A stretch of 64,000 nt of DNA from Saccharibacillus deserti (GTDB lineage Bacteria; Bacillota; Bacilli; Paenibacillales; Paenibacillaceae), in the NCBI RefSeq assembly GCF_013618475.1, contig NZ_JABJVN010000004.1:62001-126000 (forward strand), given 5' to 3'. Shown in pieces: positions 7,942 to 16,775 of this stretch. The number at the start of each line of letters is the position of its first letter. Within the stretch, counting starts at the first letter, position 1. The translations under genes were made by a program, and so were the position numbers. The notes beneath the pieces were generated by a model that saw only the letters and a list, made by a program, of their open reading frames with translations, ran no database searches and had not been told where the DNA came from.

Positions 7942-10900
7942 TTACTTCTTGAGCTTCCACTGCTGCGCCCGATTGTCGGGATCGTAGGCGCTCAGGCTCG
8001 GCCCGCCGCCGCTGCCGGAGGTGAGAGCCAAGCCGTTCGCGGCATTCAGCAGGAAGGTTTGTCCGCCTTTTTTGCGAATGATCCAGCGCTGGTTGTCGTA
8101 ACCCAGATAATCGTAAATTTGCAGCGTGCCGCGTCCGGTATCCAGATCAAGCGCCTGCCCTTCGGGCGTGCGCAGCGACACCGATCCGTCGGCCAGCCCG
8201 GTTGGCACGGCGGTCCAGAGCGGATTGCCCCGCTTCTCCGCCTGCCGCAGGTCAACCGCTGAACCCCGCGCAGGGGCCGAAACCGCAAGTACCCGTGCCG
8301 ATTCGCGGTTGATCAGCGCAAAAGATTCCAGTTTGGCCGCGGAAGCATGGGTGATGCGCGCGTTCTGGAACGAAGCTTGGCCGCCGAATGCATGCAGCCC
8401 GAACTGTCCCGAGGCAAACGTCCCGTCCTGTACGTCGATGACCGCTTTGCCGTCCAGCCAGGCGCGGATCCGCGGACCTTTGGCTTGCACTTTCAGCCGA
8501 TACGTGCCTCCGGGTACAACGGAAGCCGGAGAGGTCCCGAGCACCTGCCGCTCCGCGAAACTTCCGTTCATTTTGTAGAACAGACGCACCGCATCCATAT
8601 TCGGGTCCAGATTGAGATAATATCCGCTGCCTCCGGCGGCATCCGCGCGAAACAGCAGCGAAGCCGCTCCGCCCCCACTGCCGAGCTTTACGGTCGATTC
8701 GTACGTGAAGTCGCCTGCCGTCCGCGCGGACATCGCCGCCGTATCGCCGATATGCTTTCCGCGCATCCCGTCTTCCGTAACGATCCAGGACGCCGAGGAA
8801 GGCGTCGGGCTCAGCTTACCGAGATCCGATACGAACGTTCCTCCATGCACGACGACCCGGGCAGTGCCGGACGCTCCGTTCGCTGCCGACACCGTGACCG
8901 ATGCTTCGCCCGCACCGACAGCCCGCAGAACCGCCGATCCTTCTTCCGCTGCGCTTACCGAAACGACGGAAGGGTCGGAACTTGTCCAATTCAGGGAACC
9001 TTCGACCGACGAAGAGGTACGCGCGGCGGCCGACAGGGCGCGCTCTTCATTCGGACCCAACTCCACTTCCGACGCATTCAGCACCAGTTCCTCGCCCGCC
9101 TGCTTTTTCCATACGGAATCCAGCGCATGCACCCGGATCGAGCGGATCTTTACCTCGCCGCCCTGCGCGTAGAAGCTCATTCCCCGACTGGCCGCATCCG
9201 GGAAAATCAAGTCGGAGAAGACGGTTCTCCCTTCGCCCGCGAACACTTCGGCCGACGACTCGTCCACGAAAATCCGCAGCTTGAGAATCCCGTTCTCCGG
9301 CCGAAGCTGCGCTTCCTGGCGAAGATCGAGCAGCGGCGAGAAATCGGTCGCCCCCGAAGCCGAACGGTCGACCGAAAGCTTGGCTTCTTCTACGGAATAC
9401 GCAATATCCGTATGCTGCCCGCCTCCTTCGCGGACACGGAAGCCGAACGAATCCGCCGCCCCCTCTGCAGGCAGTTCAAGCTCGGCTTCGATCTCGTACG
9501 CGCCCGCGGACAGTCCCTGCAGCGGGTTCGGCGAACCGGCCGCGACGGTCGCCCTGCCGACCGTGCGCAGCTCACGGCGCAGAGAATCCAATTCGCCGAT
9601 CGGCCGCTGGACAAGCCGCACGCCTTCCCCCGTCCGTGTCAGCGACAGCTCTCTCGGCAGACTCAGTACTCCCTGCCAGCCGAATGTCGGGAAAGCGAAC
9701 GGATAATCCCAATTGGTCATCCACGCCATCGTAACAACCCGACCGTTCGGCGCATCGGTAAACGAAGACGAGGCATAGAATTCTTTGCCCCAATCGGTCT
9801 TCAGCACCTGCCCGGCCGCATGATCGTTGACGAATTTGCCGTCATCCGTCAGCTGCCCGACGAAATATTCGGCGTCGGAGCCTTCGGTTGCCGGATTGGC
9901 GCCCGTGCTGATCATCAGCACCCACCGGGTCTCGCCCGTGCCGTCTACCGGCAGCGGGAACAGATCCGGACACTCCCATACTCCGCCGCGCACGTATCCG
10001 CCATAGCCGAAATTGTCCGTCAGCGTCCAGTCGGTCAGATTCGTCGACGTGAAGAACCGGATATGGTCGCCGCCCGACACGACCATGACCCAGCGGCCGC
10101 GGGCTTCGTCGCGGACAACCTTGGGATCGCGGAAATCCCAACTTCCCGGATCGTCGCCGTTCTTGCCGGGATTCTCGATGACGATCGGGCGGTCCTGCGG
10201 ATAATGCCAGGTCCGGCCCCGGTCGGCACTGTAGGCGATGCCGATCCGCTGATTGCCCCCCGGCGCTTCGGGATTATAGGACGTATAATAGGCGATCAGG
10301 CCGCCGCCGTCCGGCGATCCGTCGAACAGACCCGAGCGATTATCCGGATCGGCGACCGCGGACCCGGACCAAATATGGCCGAGATCATTCCATTCCAAGG
10401 CGAGCGGCAGGCTTTTCCAATGCAGCATATCAGGGCTGACCGCATGCGCCCAGCGTCCGCCGTCCTGATGGAACAGATGATATTCGCCTTGGTAGTAGAT
10501 CATGCCGTTGGGGTCGCTGGCCGAACCGCGCGGCGGCGAATAATGGTAGGCGGGGCGGTACGTCTCGCCGTAATAATCGGCTGTCGGCGTCAAATACGTA
10601 TCTTGGAAAACGGCCGTGCCGCGCACGGCCGTCAGTCCGGCGGACAGTCCGCCTGGCGGCATACCCGGGGATATTCCGCCCGCTTCGATCGCCGCTTCCG
10701 CATAGCCGTCGACGTAGAGACGAGCCCGTCCGTCTTCGACGACGATCTCCAGCCGATGTTTCACGCCGTCTTCGCTCGGATACGTACCGGCCGACTCGGC
10801 CATATTCGCTCCGCCGGGTCCGAGCAGCCGGGCCCGTACGCGGCCCTGCCCGCGGTCCAGCAGCGCGGTATAACCGTCCGTTCCGCCGCTGCCTGCGAGA

Positions 10901-11304
10901 AAGACCAGACCGGCGGAAGTATCCGCCGAACCGGGCGAAATATCGCCCCTGAACACCATTCGCTCGGAAGGGGAGACGGCATGCATCCGCACTGCGGCGG
11001 AGCCGTTCTCTGCCGTCCCCCGGATTCCGCGGTCGTCGGCGGTCCAGTTCCCTTCCCGAATGATAACGCTATCAAAATTATGGTTCCAAATCGGTTCCTG
11101 CACGGTTTGCGCGGAAAGATCCGACAGTGCCGCTGCAGCCGTAGGATTTGGCAGCGATTCCGCCTGCTGGGCTTCCGATTTTCGCAGCGCGGGATTCACG
11201 GATTCGTTCTCGGCCGATTCGGCCGCCTGAAGCCCTCCTGTCGGCAGAACGCCCAGCAGCAGTACCGCGCACAGCAGAGAAGACGCCGGCTTGTATGTTT
11301 TCAT
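7942..11304 (-). CDS. Secreted multidomain GH32 fructan hydrolase (levanase/inulinase type)
   Basis: A 1,120-residue exported enzyme with a signal peptide ending near LQAAES. In order it shows a LamG/DUF1080-like beta domain (about 75-240), the GH32 five-blade propeller (about 252-560), the GH32 C-terminal beta sandwich (580-730), a Big_2-like Ig domain (745-820), a second DUF1080-like domain (825-985) and a C-terminal ricin-type beta-trefoil (990-1120, QRW and QQW motifs). Likely catalytic residues are Asp264 (SDPNG), Asp393 (FRDP) and Glu444 (WECPD). The usual WMNDPNG motif reads SASDPNG here. It should cut levan or inulin outside the cell for the neighbouring importer. The start at 11304 has AAAGGAGG upstream and is preferred over 11334. 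Confidence 0.88.
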   Translation of the reverse strand: MKTYKPASSLLCAVLLLGVLPTGGLQAAESAENESVNPALRKSEAQQAESLPNPTAAAALSDLSAQTVQEPIWNHNFDSVIIREGNWTADDRGIRGTAENGSAAVRMHAVSPSERMVFRGDISPGSADTSAGLVFLAGSGGTDGYTALLDRGQGRVRARLLGPGGANMAESAGTYPSEDGVKHRLEIVVEDGRARLYVDGYAEAAIEAGGISPGMPPGGLSAGLTAVRGTAVFQDTYLTPTADYYGETYRPAYHYSPPRGSASDPNGMIYYQGEYHLFHQDGGRWAHAVSPDMLHWKSLPLALEWNDLGHIWSGSAVADPDNRSGLFDGSPDGGGLIAYYTSYNPEAPGGNQRIGIAYSADRGRTWHYPQDRPIVIENPGKNGDDPGSWDFRDPKVVRDEARGRWVMVVSGGDHIRFFTSTNLTDWTLTDNFGYGGYVRGGVWECPDLFPLPVDGTGETRWVLMISTGANPATEGSDAEYFVGQLTDDGKFVNDHAAGQVLKTDWGKEFYASSSFTDAPNGRVVTMAWMTNWDYPFAFPTFGWQGVLSLPRELSLTRTGEGVRLVQRPIGELDSLRRELRTVGRATVAAGSPNPLQGLSAGAYEIEAELELPAEGAADSFGFRVREGGGQHTDIAYSVEEAKLSVDRSASGATDFSPLLDLRQEAQLRPENGILKLRIFVDESSAEVFAGEGRTVFSDLIFPDAASRGMSFYAQGGEVKIRSIRVHALDSVWKKQAGEELVLNASEVELGPNEERALSAAARTSSSVEGSLNWTSSDPSVVSVSAAEEGSAVLRAVGAGEASVTVSAANGASGTARVVVHGGTFVSDLGKLSPTPSSASWIVTEDGMRGKHIGDTAAMSARTAGDFTYESTVKLGSGGGAASLLFRADAAGGSGYYLNLDPNMDAVRLFYKMNGSFAERQVLGTSPASVVPGGTYRLKVQAKGPRIRAWLDGKAVIDVQDGTFASGQFGLHAFGGQASFQNARITHASAAKLESFALINRESARVLAVSAPARGSAVDLRQAEKRGNPLWTAVPTGLADGSVSLRTPEGQALDLDTGRGTLQIYDYLGYDNQRWIIRKKGGQTFLLNAANGLALTSGSGGGPSLSAYDPDNRAQQWKLKK
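11061..11074 (-). promoter_or_regulatory. cre-like palindrome inside the levanase gene
   Basis: On the minus strand the site reads TGATAGCGTTATCA, one mismatch from the cre consensus and nearly perfectly palindromic. It lies about 230 bp inside the coding region, where intragenic cre sites of Bacilli can act as roadblocks. Coding constraint could also explain it. Confidence 0.35.
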
Positions 11305-11339
11305 TCTCTTTCCCTCCTTTAATAGATTTATCAAGTTTT

Positions 11340-11505
11340 CGAGAAAGTCCTATTCGGTGTAGAAGCTCGTCGGCTGCGGGAGAAATTCGTTCCGGTCGCG
11401 TGTCGAAATCGGGAAAAAGGATTGAAATTTAGCGGAAAATGCTTTAGTTCCTACACTGAATTTCTCCCTTCGCCTCCTCGCTTTGCTCGGAATCAGACTT
11501 TCTCG
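11340..11505. repeat. Palindromic MITE-like element, copy A
   Basis: A 166-bp segment whose ends are inverted repeats, CGAGAAAGTC (11340-11349) and GACTTTCTCG (11496-11505). The symmetry extends inward for about 50 bases on each side, including GGGAGAAATTC and GAATTTCTCCC. Its right half, read in reverse, matches about 80 bases of the interval at 58342-58420. It encodes no protein and lies in the 5' leader of the levanase gene, about 35 bp before the start codon. Confidence 0.7.
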
Positions 11506-11580
11506 ACACGTTGAATGGATTGATGGTCGGTCTTCGTTTTGCGCTTGACCTTGCGATCTTCGTGCTTTCCTTCCAAATGT

Positions 11581-11613
11581 GCCCGCCGACGGATCCCGTA
11601 TCCGTCGGCGGGC
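11581..11613. repeat. Strong 14-bp hairpin without T run
   Basis: GCCCGCCGACGGAT pairs with ATCCGTCGGCGGGC around a five-base loop. No T run follows on either strand, so it is not a standard intrinsic terminator. It lies between the fructokinase gene and the levanase leader, where it could be an mRNA-stabilising 3' structure or part of levanase leader control. A weaker CCGGG/CCCGG hairpin is at 11681-11704. Confidence 0.6.
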
Positions 11614-11707
11614 ATGTGGAGGAACTTTATTCGAATTGTTCGGATTGAAAAAACGGGTCAAGTCATGGAAGACGGGCTTGAATAGCCGGGTGTCTCCTTG
11701 CCCGGTT

Positions 11708-12661
11708 CTATAAGCCGCTTTGCGGCAGCAGACCGGCTGGTTCCCGCTCCAGCGCCCGGATGCCCAGCGCCAGCGCGCCGCGCAGACCGGACTGCGTGCC
11801 GAGTCCCGGCGCGACGATATACTCGCCTAGCCCTTCGGCAAGCTCCGACGCCGCGACGTAGCCGTTTAGGCTCGCCGCCGCGCGCTGCCGGATCAGCGGC
11901 AGCAGATGCTCCTGCTGCATGACGCCACCGCCGAGAATGATCCGGCGCGGCGACAGCAGCAGGACCGCCGCCGCGACCGACTCGGCGATATAATGCGCTT
12001 CGATCTCCCAGGCGGGATGATCGGGAGCCAGTTCATGTCCGGGAACGCCCCAGCGCGCCTGAAGCGCCGGACCGGAAGCCATCCCTTCCAGGCAGTCGCC
12101 GTGGTAAGGGCAGGACCCTGCGAACGGATCGTCCGGATGCCGGCGCAGCCGCAGATGTCCGCCTTCGGAATGCAGCAGACCGTGCAGCAGCCGCCCTTCG
12201 GCATACACGCCGACGCCGACGCCCGTGCCGATCGTGTAATACACGCAGCTGTCCAGGCCGCGGGCCGCGCCCCAGATCGCTTCGCCGTAAGCGGCGGCGT
12301 TCACGTCGGTATCCCAGCCGTACGGTACATCGAAGGAGCGGCGCAGCGTGCCGAGAAAGTCGAAGTTCGCCCAGCCCGCTTTGGGCGTCGTCGTGACGAA
12401 ACCGTACGTGCCGCTGCCAAGGCGCAGGTCGATCGGTCCGAAGGAACCGACGCCGATCGCCTGCACGCCGCGGCCGGCGAAGTAATCGATCGCCTGCGCC
12501 AGCGTCTCTTCCGGCTTCCCGGTCGGGAAACTGATCGTGTCATGAATCTCGCCGTCCGGACTTCCGATTCCGCAGACGAATTTGGTCCCGCCGGCTTCGA
12601 TCGCTCCGATCACCGCGGAATCGCCAGGGAGCGGCGTCCGTTTGTCTTCTCTGTGCGTCAT
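11708..12661 (-). CDS. Fructokinase (ROK family)
   Basis: A 317-residue ROK-family sugar kinase that should convert D-fructose and ATP to fructose 6-phosphate. It shows the ATP loop GAIEAGGTK (residues 19-27), the segment DTDVNAAA with a likely catalytic Asp (117-124), and the bacterial fructokinase zinc site His169, Cys184, His187 and Cys190 (SCPYHGDC). The start lies 3 bp after the GH32 stop, and its AAGGAGG site is inside the last codons of that gene, so translation is coupled. It completes a pathway of uptake, hydrolysis and phosphorylation. Length and motifs match the ScrK/GmuE type. Confidence 0.9.
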   Translation of the reverse strand: MTHREDKRTPLPGDSAVIGAIEAGGTKFVCGIGSPDGEIHDTISFPTGKPEETLAQAIDYFAGRGVQAIGVGSFGPIDLRLGSGTYGFVTTTPKAGWANFDFLGTLRRSFDVPYGWDTDVNAAAYGEAIWGAARGLDSCVYYTIGTGVGVGVYAEGRLLHGLLHSEGGHLRLRRHPDDPFAGSCPYHGDCLEGMASGPALQARWGVPGHELAPDHPAWEIEAHYIAESVAAAVLLLSPRRIILGGGVMQQEHLLPLIRQRAAASLNGYVAASELAEGLGEYIVAPGLGTQSGLRGALALGIRALEREPAGLLPQSGL

Positions 12662-12664
12662 CCC

Positions 12665-14137
12665 TTACGCCTCCTTGGAGGAACCCGCAATCCGGCAGAT
12701 CCGCACGAAGCGGAACTTCAACGATTCGTCCGCCGAGAATACCGACAGCCGATCCGCTTCTGCCTTCGGGAAGATCAGATCCGTCATGACGAGCCGGCCG
12801 CCGCCTTCGAATACTTCGACCGAAGAACGGTCGACGAAAATCCGCAGCTGCGTATCGGATTCCGGTCCCGTCTTCGCCGTATGCCGCCCCGCGAAGTCCG
12901 CGTGGAATTCGCTTTCGCCCGATTGTGTCCGGTCGATATACAGCTCGCCCGCTTCCGCGTCGAAGCCGACCGGTGTTCCGCATTCTTCTCCCTGACGCAG
13001 CCGGAATTCGAACGAAAGTCCGCCTTCCGCCCGAACTTCCAGCTCGAAGGTGTCCAGACGCAGCGCTTCCAGCTCCTGACGCAGCTCGGCCAGCGTAACA
13101 TCCGCAAGTTCCAGCACCGGTGTCCGTGCGGCTTCCAGTTCCCGGGCCGGACGCTGCATCAGCGTCATGGCGCCTTCTACCGTCTCGAGCGTCAGCTCCC
13201 GTGCGATCGTCATCGCGCCGCGCCAGCCGTCGGTCGGCGTCTGGTTCGCGTAGCGCCAGTTGCTCATCCAGCCGAGGTACAGCCGTCTGCCGTCTTCTTC
13301 GGGCACATCCGACCAGCTCACGCCCGCATAGTTGTCCCGTCCGTGATCGAGCCAGCGAACCTGCTGCGAAGCTTCGTCCGGCGTGAACGTGCTGCCGTCG
13401 AAATCACCGATGAAATACTGCGTCCGCGAGCCTTCCGTACTGCTTCCCCCGTCACCGATACTGACCAGCATCACCCAGCGGCTCTTGGCCGGGTCGCCGT
13501 CGACATGCAGTTCGAACAGATCCGGGCATTCCCATACGCCTTCATGCGAGCCGATTCCTTCACCGAAATCGCTGCCCCATGTCCATTGTTTGAGATCGGG
13601 CGAGCGGTACAGCGAAACGGTCTGTCCGCAGGCGACGACCATGATCCACTGCCCGCTCGGTTCGTGCCGGAATACTTTGGGATCGCGGAAATCGGGAAGG
13701 TCGGCGCGTTCAAGCACCGGATTGCCTGCGTATTTGATCCAGGTGCGGCCTTTGTCCGTGCTGTAAGCCAGACTCTGGGTCTGCACGACCGGCGCGTCCG
13801 GGCGCTCCAGATGATGGGTGAAAATGGCGACCAACCCCGGCTCGTCGGGGAAAAACCCGGTCGTATTGTGCCAATCCACTACCGCGCTGCCCGAGAAAAT
13901 CGTGCCGTGCTCGTCGGGTTCCAGCGCAATCGGGAGTTCTTCCCAGTTCGTCAGGTCGCGCGTGACCGCATGTCCCCAGTGCATGGGTCCCCAGGTATCG
14001 CCGAACGGATGATGCTGAAAAAACAAATGGTATTCGCCGTCGAAATACACCATTCCGTTGGGATCGTTCATCCATTTCTGCTGCGGGGAAAAATGGTATG
14101 CGCCCCGGTGATCGGGCTTCGTGACTTGCATCGTCAT
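12665..14137 (-). CDS. Intracellular GH32 beta-fructosidase
   Basis: A 490-residue GH32 enzyme with no signal peptide, so it acts in the cytoplasm on imported fructooligosaccharides or sucrose. The motifs are complete: WMNDPNG with nucleophile Asp25, FRDP with Asp152, and WECPD with acid/base Glu203. The beta sandwich occupies the C-terminal third. It stands directly after the ABC importer genes and before the fructokinase. With a non-PTS importer, unphosphorylated sugars are the expected substrates, so an exo-fructosidase or sucrase is likelier than a sucrose-6-phosphate hydrolase. GGAGG lies ten bases before the ATG at 14137. Confidence 0.9.
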   Translation of the reverse strand: MTMQVTKPDHRGAYHFSPQQKWMNDPNGMVYFDGEYHLFFQHHPFGDTWGPMHWGHAVTRDLTNWEELPIALEPDEHGTIFSGSAVVDWHNTTGFFPDEPGLVAIFTHHLERPDAPVVQTQSLAYSTDKGRTWIKYAGNPVLERADLPDFRDPKVFRHEPSGQWIMVVACGQTVSLYRSPDLKQWTWGSDFGEGIGSHEGVWECPDLFELHVDGDPAKSRWVMLVSIGDGGSSTEGSRTQYFIGDFDGSTFTPDEASQQVRWLDHGRDNYAGVSWSDVPEEDGRRLYLGWMSNWRYANQTPTDGWRGAMTIARELTLETVEGAMTLMQRPARELEAARTPVLELADVTLAELRQELEALRLDTFELEVRAEGGLSFEFRLRQGEECGTPVGFDAEAGELYIDRTQSGESEFHADFAGRHTAKTGPESDTQLRIFVDRSSVEVFEGGGRLVMTDLIFPKAEADRLSVFSADESLKFRFVRICRIAGSSKEA

Positions 14138-14182
14138 GGTTTGTCTGCCTCCTATACTTTCTCTATGCGTACGTTCTTCTAC

Positions 14183-15784
14183 TTAAGACTTCACGGCGCT
14201 CCGGTCGTAACCGTCCTGCCGGATCTTCAGCCATTCCTGCAGGCCGAGCCGATCGAGTTCCGCCAGGTAAGCGTCCCATTCCTGATCCGCTTTGCCGTTT
14301 TGGTACCATTCCGTGCGTTTGCGCAGCATGTACGGAAAGAGATCGGCTTCGATCGTGGAGAGCCGGTCCAGTTCTTCGATACTGAAAAAGACATTCGGGT
14401 ACGTGTTCTCTGCCTTCATATGCGGAACGAGCACTTTCTCCATCAGGTCCATCCGCCATTTGGCGTCGTCCGGCATCGTCGTGTACTTGCCGAAGTATTC
14501 GTCAAGAATCGCGAGCGGTCCGCCGATACTGGTCTTCTGGCGCAGTTCGACCGGCGCGGAGCCTTCGAGCGGCAGATGCTTCAGCATTTTTTTGGCTTCG
14601 TCGAATTCGAAAATGTTCTGCTGGGTCTCGTCGCCGTAAGTGCCCCAGTTGTTCTGCACGGATTGCAGCGGATCATACAGCTGATCGACCCATTTCGCCG
14701 TCGTCTCCAGCTGCTTGTTCGTGCTGGTTACGACCATCGAGCCGCGGAAAAAGCCCATGCCGTTATTGCGCGTGACGTTGACTTCGCCGCTCGGTCCGGC
14801 GACCGGAGGCATCAGGTCGTATTTGTCGTTCATGCCGGTAATGTTCGCTTTGTCCCAGGTGAAATACAGGCCGTAGCGGTCGTCTTTGCCTTTGGCGACG
14901 TACGTATTCCAGTCCTGCTGGAACGATTCGATATCGACCAGCTTGTTTTTGTACAGATCGTATACATAATTGACCGCATCCTTGTAGCCGGGCTCCGTGC
15001 CGGTGAACACCACTTTGCCTTCGTCCGTCACGACCAGATGCTCGGGATTTTCCCCCAGGCCGAACGCCGCGAACAGGAAGGTCAGATTCTCGCCGCCCGG
15101 TTTGTCGATAAACGACAGCGGAATCTCGTCGGCTTTGCCGTTTCCGTTCGGGTCCTTCGTTTTGAACGCGGTCAGTACTTCCTTGAGCTCATCCGTCGTC
15201 TTCGGCATCTCGAGGCCCAGCTTCTTCAGCCATTCCACGTTGATCCACGGCATATCGTCGACCGACTGGATACGCTCTTTGCCCGAACCCAATTCTTCGA
15301 TCCACGGGAACGCGTAGATATGGCCGTCCGGCGCGGTGATCATCGAGCGGTATTCCGGGTGTTCGTCAAGCACTTTTTTGAAATTCGGCATATGCCGGTC
15401 GATCGCGTCTTCCAGCGGCACGATCGCTCCGTCCTTGGCCAGCTTCAGCAGGTCATAGTCGCTGTATTCGGCGGCGAAGACCGCATCCGGCAGATCGCCG
15501 CTGGCCATCGCCAGGTTGCGCTTCTCCGCAAACACGTCGCTCGTATAGCTGGTCCAGTCGATATGCACGCCGGTCTTCTCTTCCAGCCGCTTGACGACCA
15601 GCTTCTCGTTCGGATCGGGAGGGGCAAGCGGCGAACTTGAAGTCAGCACGCGCAAAATCGGTTTGCCGTCGGCAGTCTGCTGCGGCTCGGACGAACCGCC
15701 TCCGCAGGCGGTCACGAGCAGCACGGTGGACAAGGCGGACGCGGAGAGTGCTTTTTTCCAATGCGGCAGGCGAAGCTTTTTCAT
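14183..15784 (-). CDS. Lipoprotein sugar-binding protein of ABC importer (LplA/YtcQ type)
   Basis: A 533-residue solute-binding lipoprotein. The N-terminus has a positively charged start, a hydrophobic stretch and the lipobox VTAC, with GGGSSE after the cysteine, so it should be anchored on the outer face of the membrane. The length and the MasK/YtcQ-like body (family 1 extracellular binding proteins, large subtype) fit Paenibacillus oligosaccharide receptors. An open frame continues far upstream to 16327, but the AAGGAGG site before the ATG at 15784 and the signal peptide fix the start. It is cotranscribed with two permeases and the fructan enzymes, so fructooligosaccharides are the inferred ligand. 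Confidence 0.9.
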   Translation of the reverse strand: MKKLRLPHWKKALSASALSTVLLVTACGGGSSEPQQTADGKPILRVLTSSSPLAPPDPNEKLVVKRLEEKTGVHIDWTSYTSDVFAEKRNLAMASGDLPDAVFAAEYSDYDLLKLAKDGAIVPLEDAIDRHMPNFKKVLDEHPEYRSMITAPDGHIYAFPWIEELGSGKERIQSVDDMPWINVEWLKKLGLEMPKTTDELKEVLTAFKTKDPNGNGKADEIPLSFIDKPGGENLTFLFAAFGLGENPEHLVVTDEGKVVFTGTEPGYKDAVNYVYDLYKNKLVDIESFQQDWNTYVAKGKDDRYGLYFTWDKANITGMNDKYDLMPPVAGPSGEVNVTRNNGMGFFRGSMVVTSTNKQLETTAKWVDQLYDPLQSVQNNWGTYGDETQQNIFEFDEAKKMLKHLPLEGSAPVELRQKTSIGGPLAILDEYFGKYTTMPDDAKWRMDLMEKVLVPHMKAENTYPNVFFSIEELDRLSTIEADLFPYMLRKRTEWYQNGKADQEWDAYLAELDRLGLQEWLKIRQDGYDRSAVKS

Positions 15785-15867
15785 AGGGGATTCCTCCTTG
15801 GGATGATGAACCTCGGTGAGCGGCTGATCGGACATCGAACACGGGAACGGCGTTTCGTCGGGCGGTT

Positions 15868-16749
15868 TTATTTGAGGGAACCGACCATGACGCCTTTTTC
15901 GAAATATTTTTGGAAGAACGGATACATCACGATCAGCGGCAGGCTGGAGACGACGATAGACGAGTATTTGATCATTTCCGACAGCCGTTTGAGTTCCGCC
16001 ATCGCCTGCTGGTCGCCGATCATGCCGGGCGCCGCCTGGTTCTGGATCAGGATCGAACGCAGCACGAGCTGGAGCGGGAACAGCTTGGAGTTTTCCAGAT
16101 AGATCATGGCGTCGAAGTACGAATTCCACTGCCCCACGAACGCGTAGAGCGCCAGCACGAACATGATCGGCTTGGAGAGCGGAATGACGATGCGCATGAA
16201 AATCTTGAATTCGGAAGCGCCGTCGACGTTCGCGGCTTCTTTGAGTTCTTTGGGAATGCTTTTGAAGAAAGTCCGGGCCAGGATGATGTTCCACACGTTG
16301 ACCGCCCCGGGAATGATGAGCGCCCACGGCGTGTCGAGCATGCCGAGCTGACGGATCAGCAGGTAGGTCGGAATAAGCCCGCCGCCGAAGAACATCGTGA
16401 TCAGGAACAGCGTCATGACGAGCTTGCGTCCGGCCAGCGTCTCGTCGGCCAGCGCATATCCGGCGCAGACCGAGACAAGCACGGTGAAGACCGCGAACGC
16501 TCCGGCATACAGCAGCGAGTTGAAGAAGCCGCGGATCATGGCGTCATTGCCCAAAATTTTGCGATACCCTTCCAGGCTCCAATCGGACGGGTTAAGCGAC
16601 AGCCCCCGATTGAGCAGTACGGTAGGATCCATAAATGAAGCGACGATGATATACACGAACGGGACAACGACGACCAGTACGGCCAGCGTGAGGAACAATC
16701 CGTTCAAGACGAGCAGAAACCGGTCGAACGGCGTATTTTTGACAGTCAT
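15868..16749 (-). CDS. ABC sugar permease (LplC/YtcP type)
   Basis: A 293-residue inner-membrane permease with six predicted spans and the family's EAA loop (ELKEAANVDGASEFKIF, about residues 185-200), which contacts the ATPase. The C-terminal PFFQKYFEKGVMVGSLK ending is characteristic of the LplC/YtcP group. It pairs with the permease upstream (26 bp gap) to form the channel of the fructan-locus importer. No ATPase gene is present in the locus. Such importers in Bacilli share an MsmX-type ATPase encoded elsewhere, which I infer here too. Confidence 0.92.
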   Translation of the reverse strand: MTVKNTPFDRFLLVLNGLFLTLAVLVVVVPFVYIIVASFMDPTVLLNRGLSLNPSDWSLEGYRKILGNDAMIRGFFNSLLYAGAFAVFTVLVSVCAGYALADETLAGRKLVMTLFLITMFFGGGLIPTYLLIRQLGMLDTPWALIIPGAVNVWNIILARTFFKSIPKELKEAANVDGASEFKIFMRIVIPLSKPIMFVLALYAFVGQWNSYFDAMIYLENSKLFPLQLVLRSILIQNQAAPGMIGDQQAMAELKRLSEMIKYSSIVVSSLPLIVMYPFFQKYFEKGVMVGSLK

Positions 16750-16775
16750 CGCGGTTCTCTCCTTTCCGGCAAGAT

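Noticed and set aside
8347-11322. 991-codon plus-strand open frame opposite the levanase gene
   Set aside because: Shadow of the GH32 gene; Arg-rich, no ribosome site, no domain.
11906-15640. 1,244-codon plus-strand open frame across the fructokinase, GH32 and binding-protein genes
   Set aside because: It spans three genes on the other strand and has the composition of an antisense frame.
14183-16327. Long N-terminal extension of the sugar-binding protein
   Set aside because: The extension overlaps the upstream permease gene in another frame, and a lipoprotein signal with AAGGAGG fixes the start at 15784.
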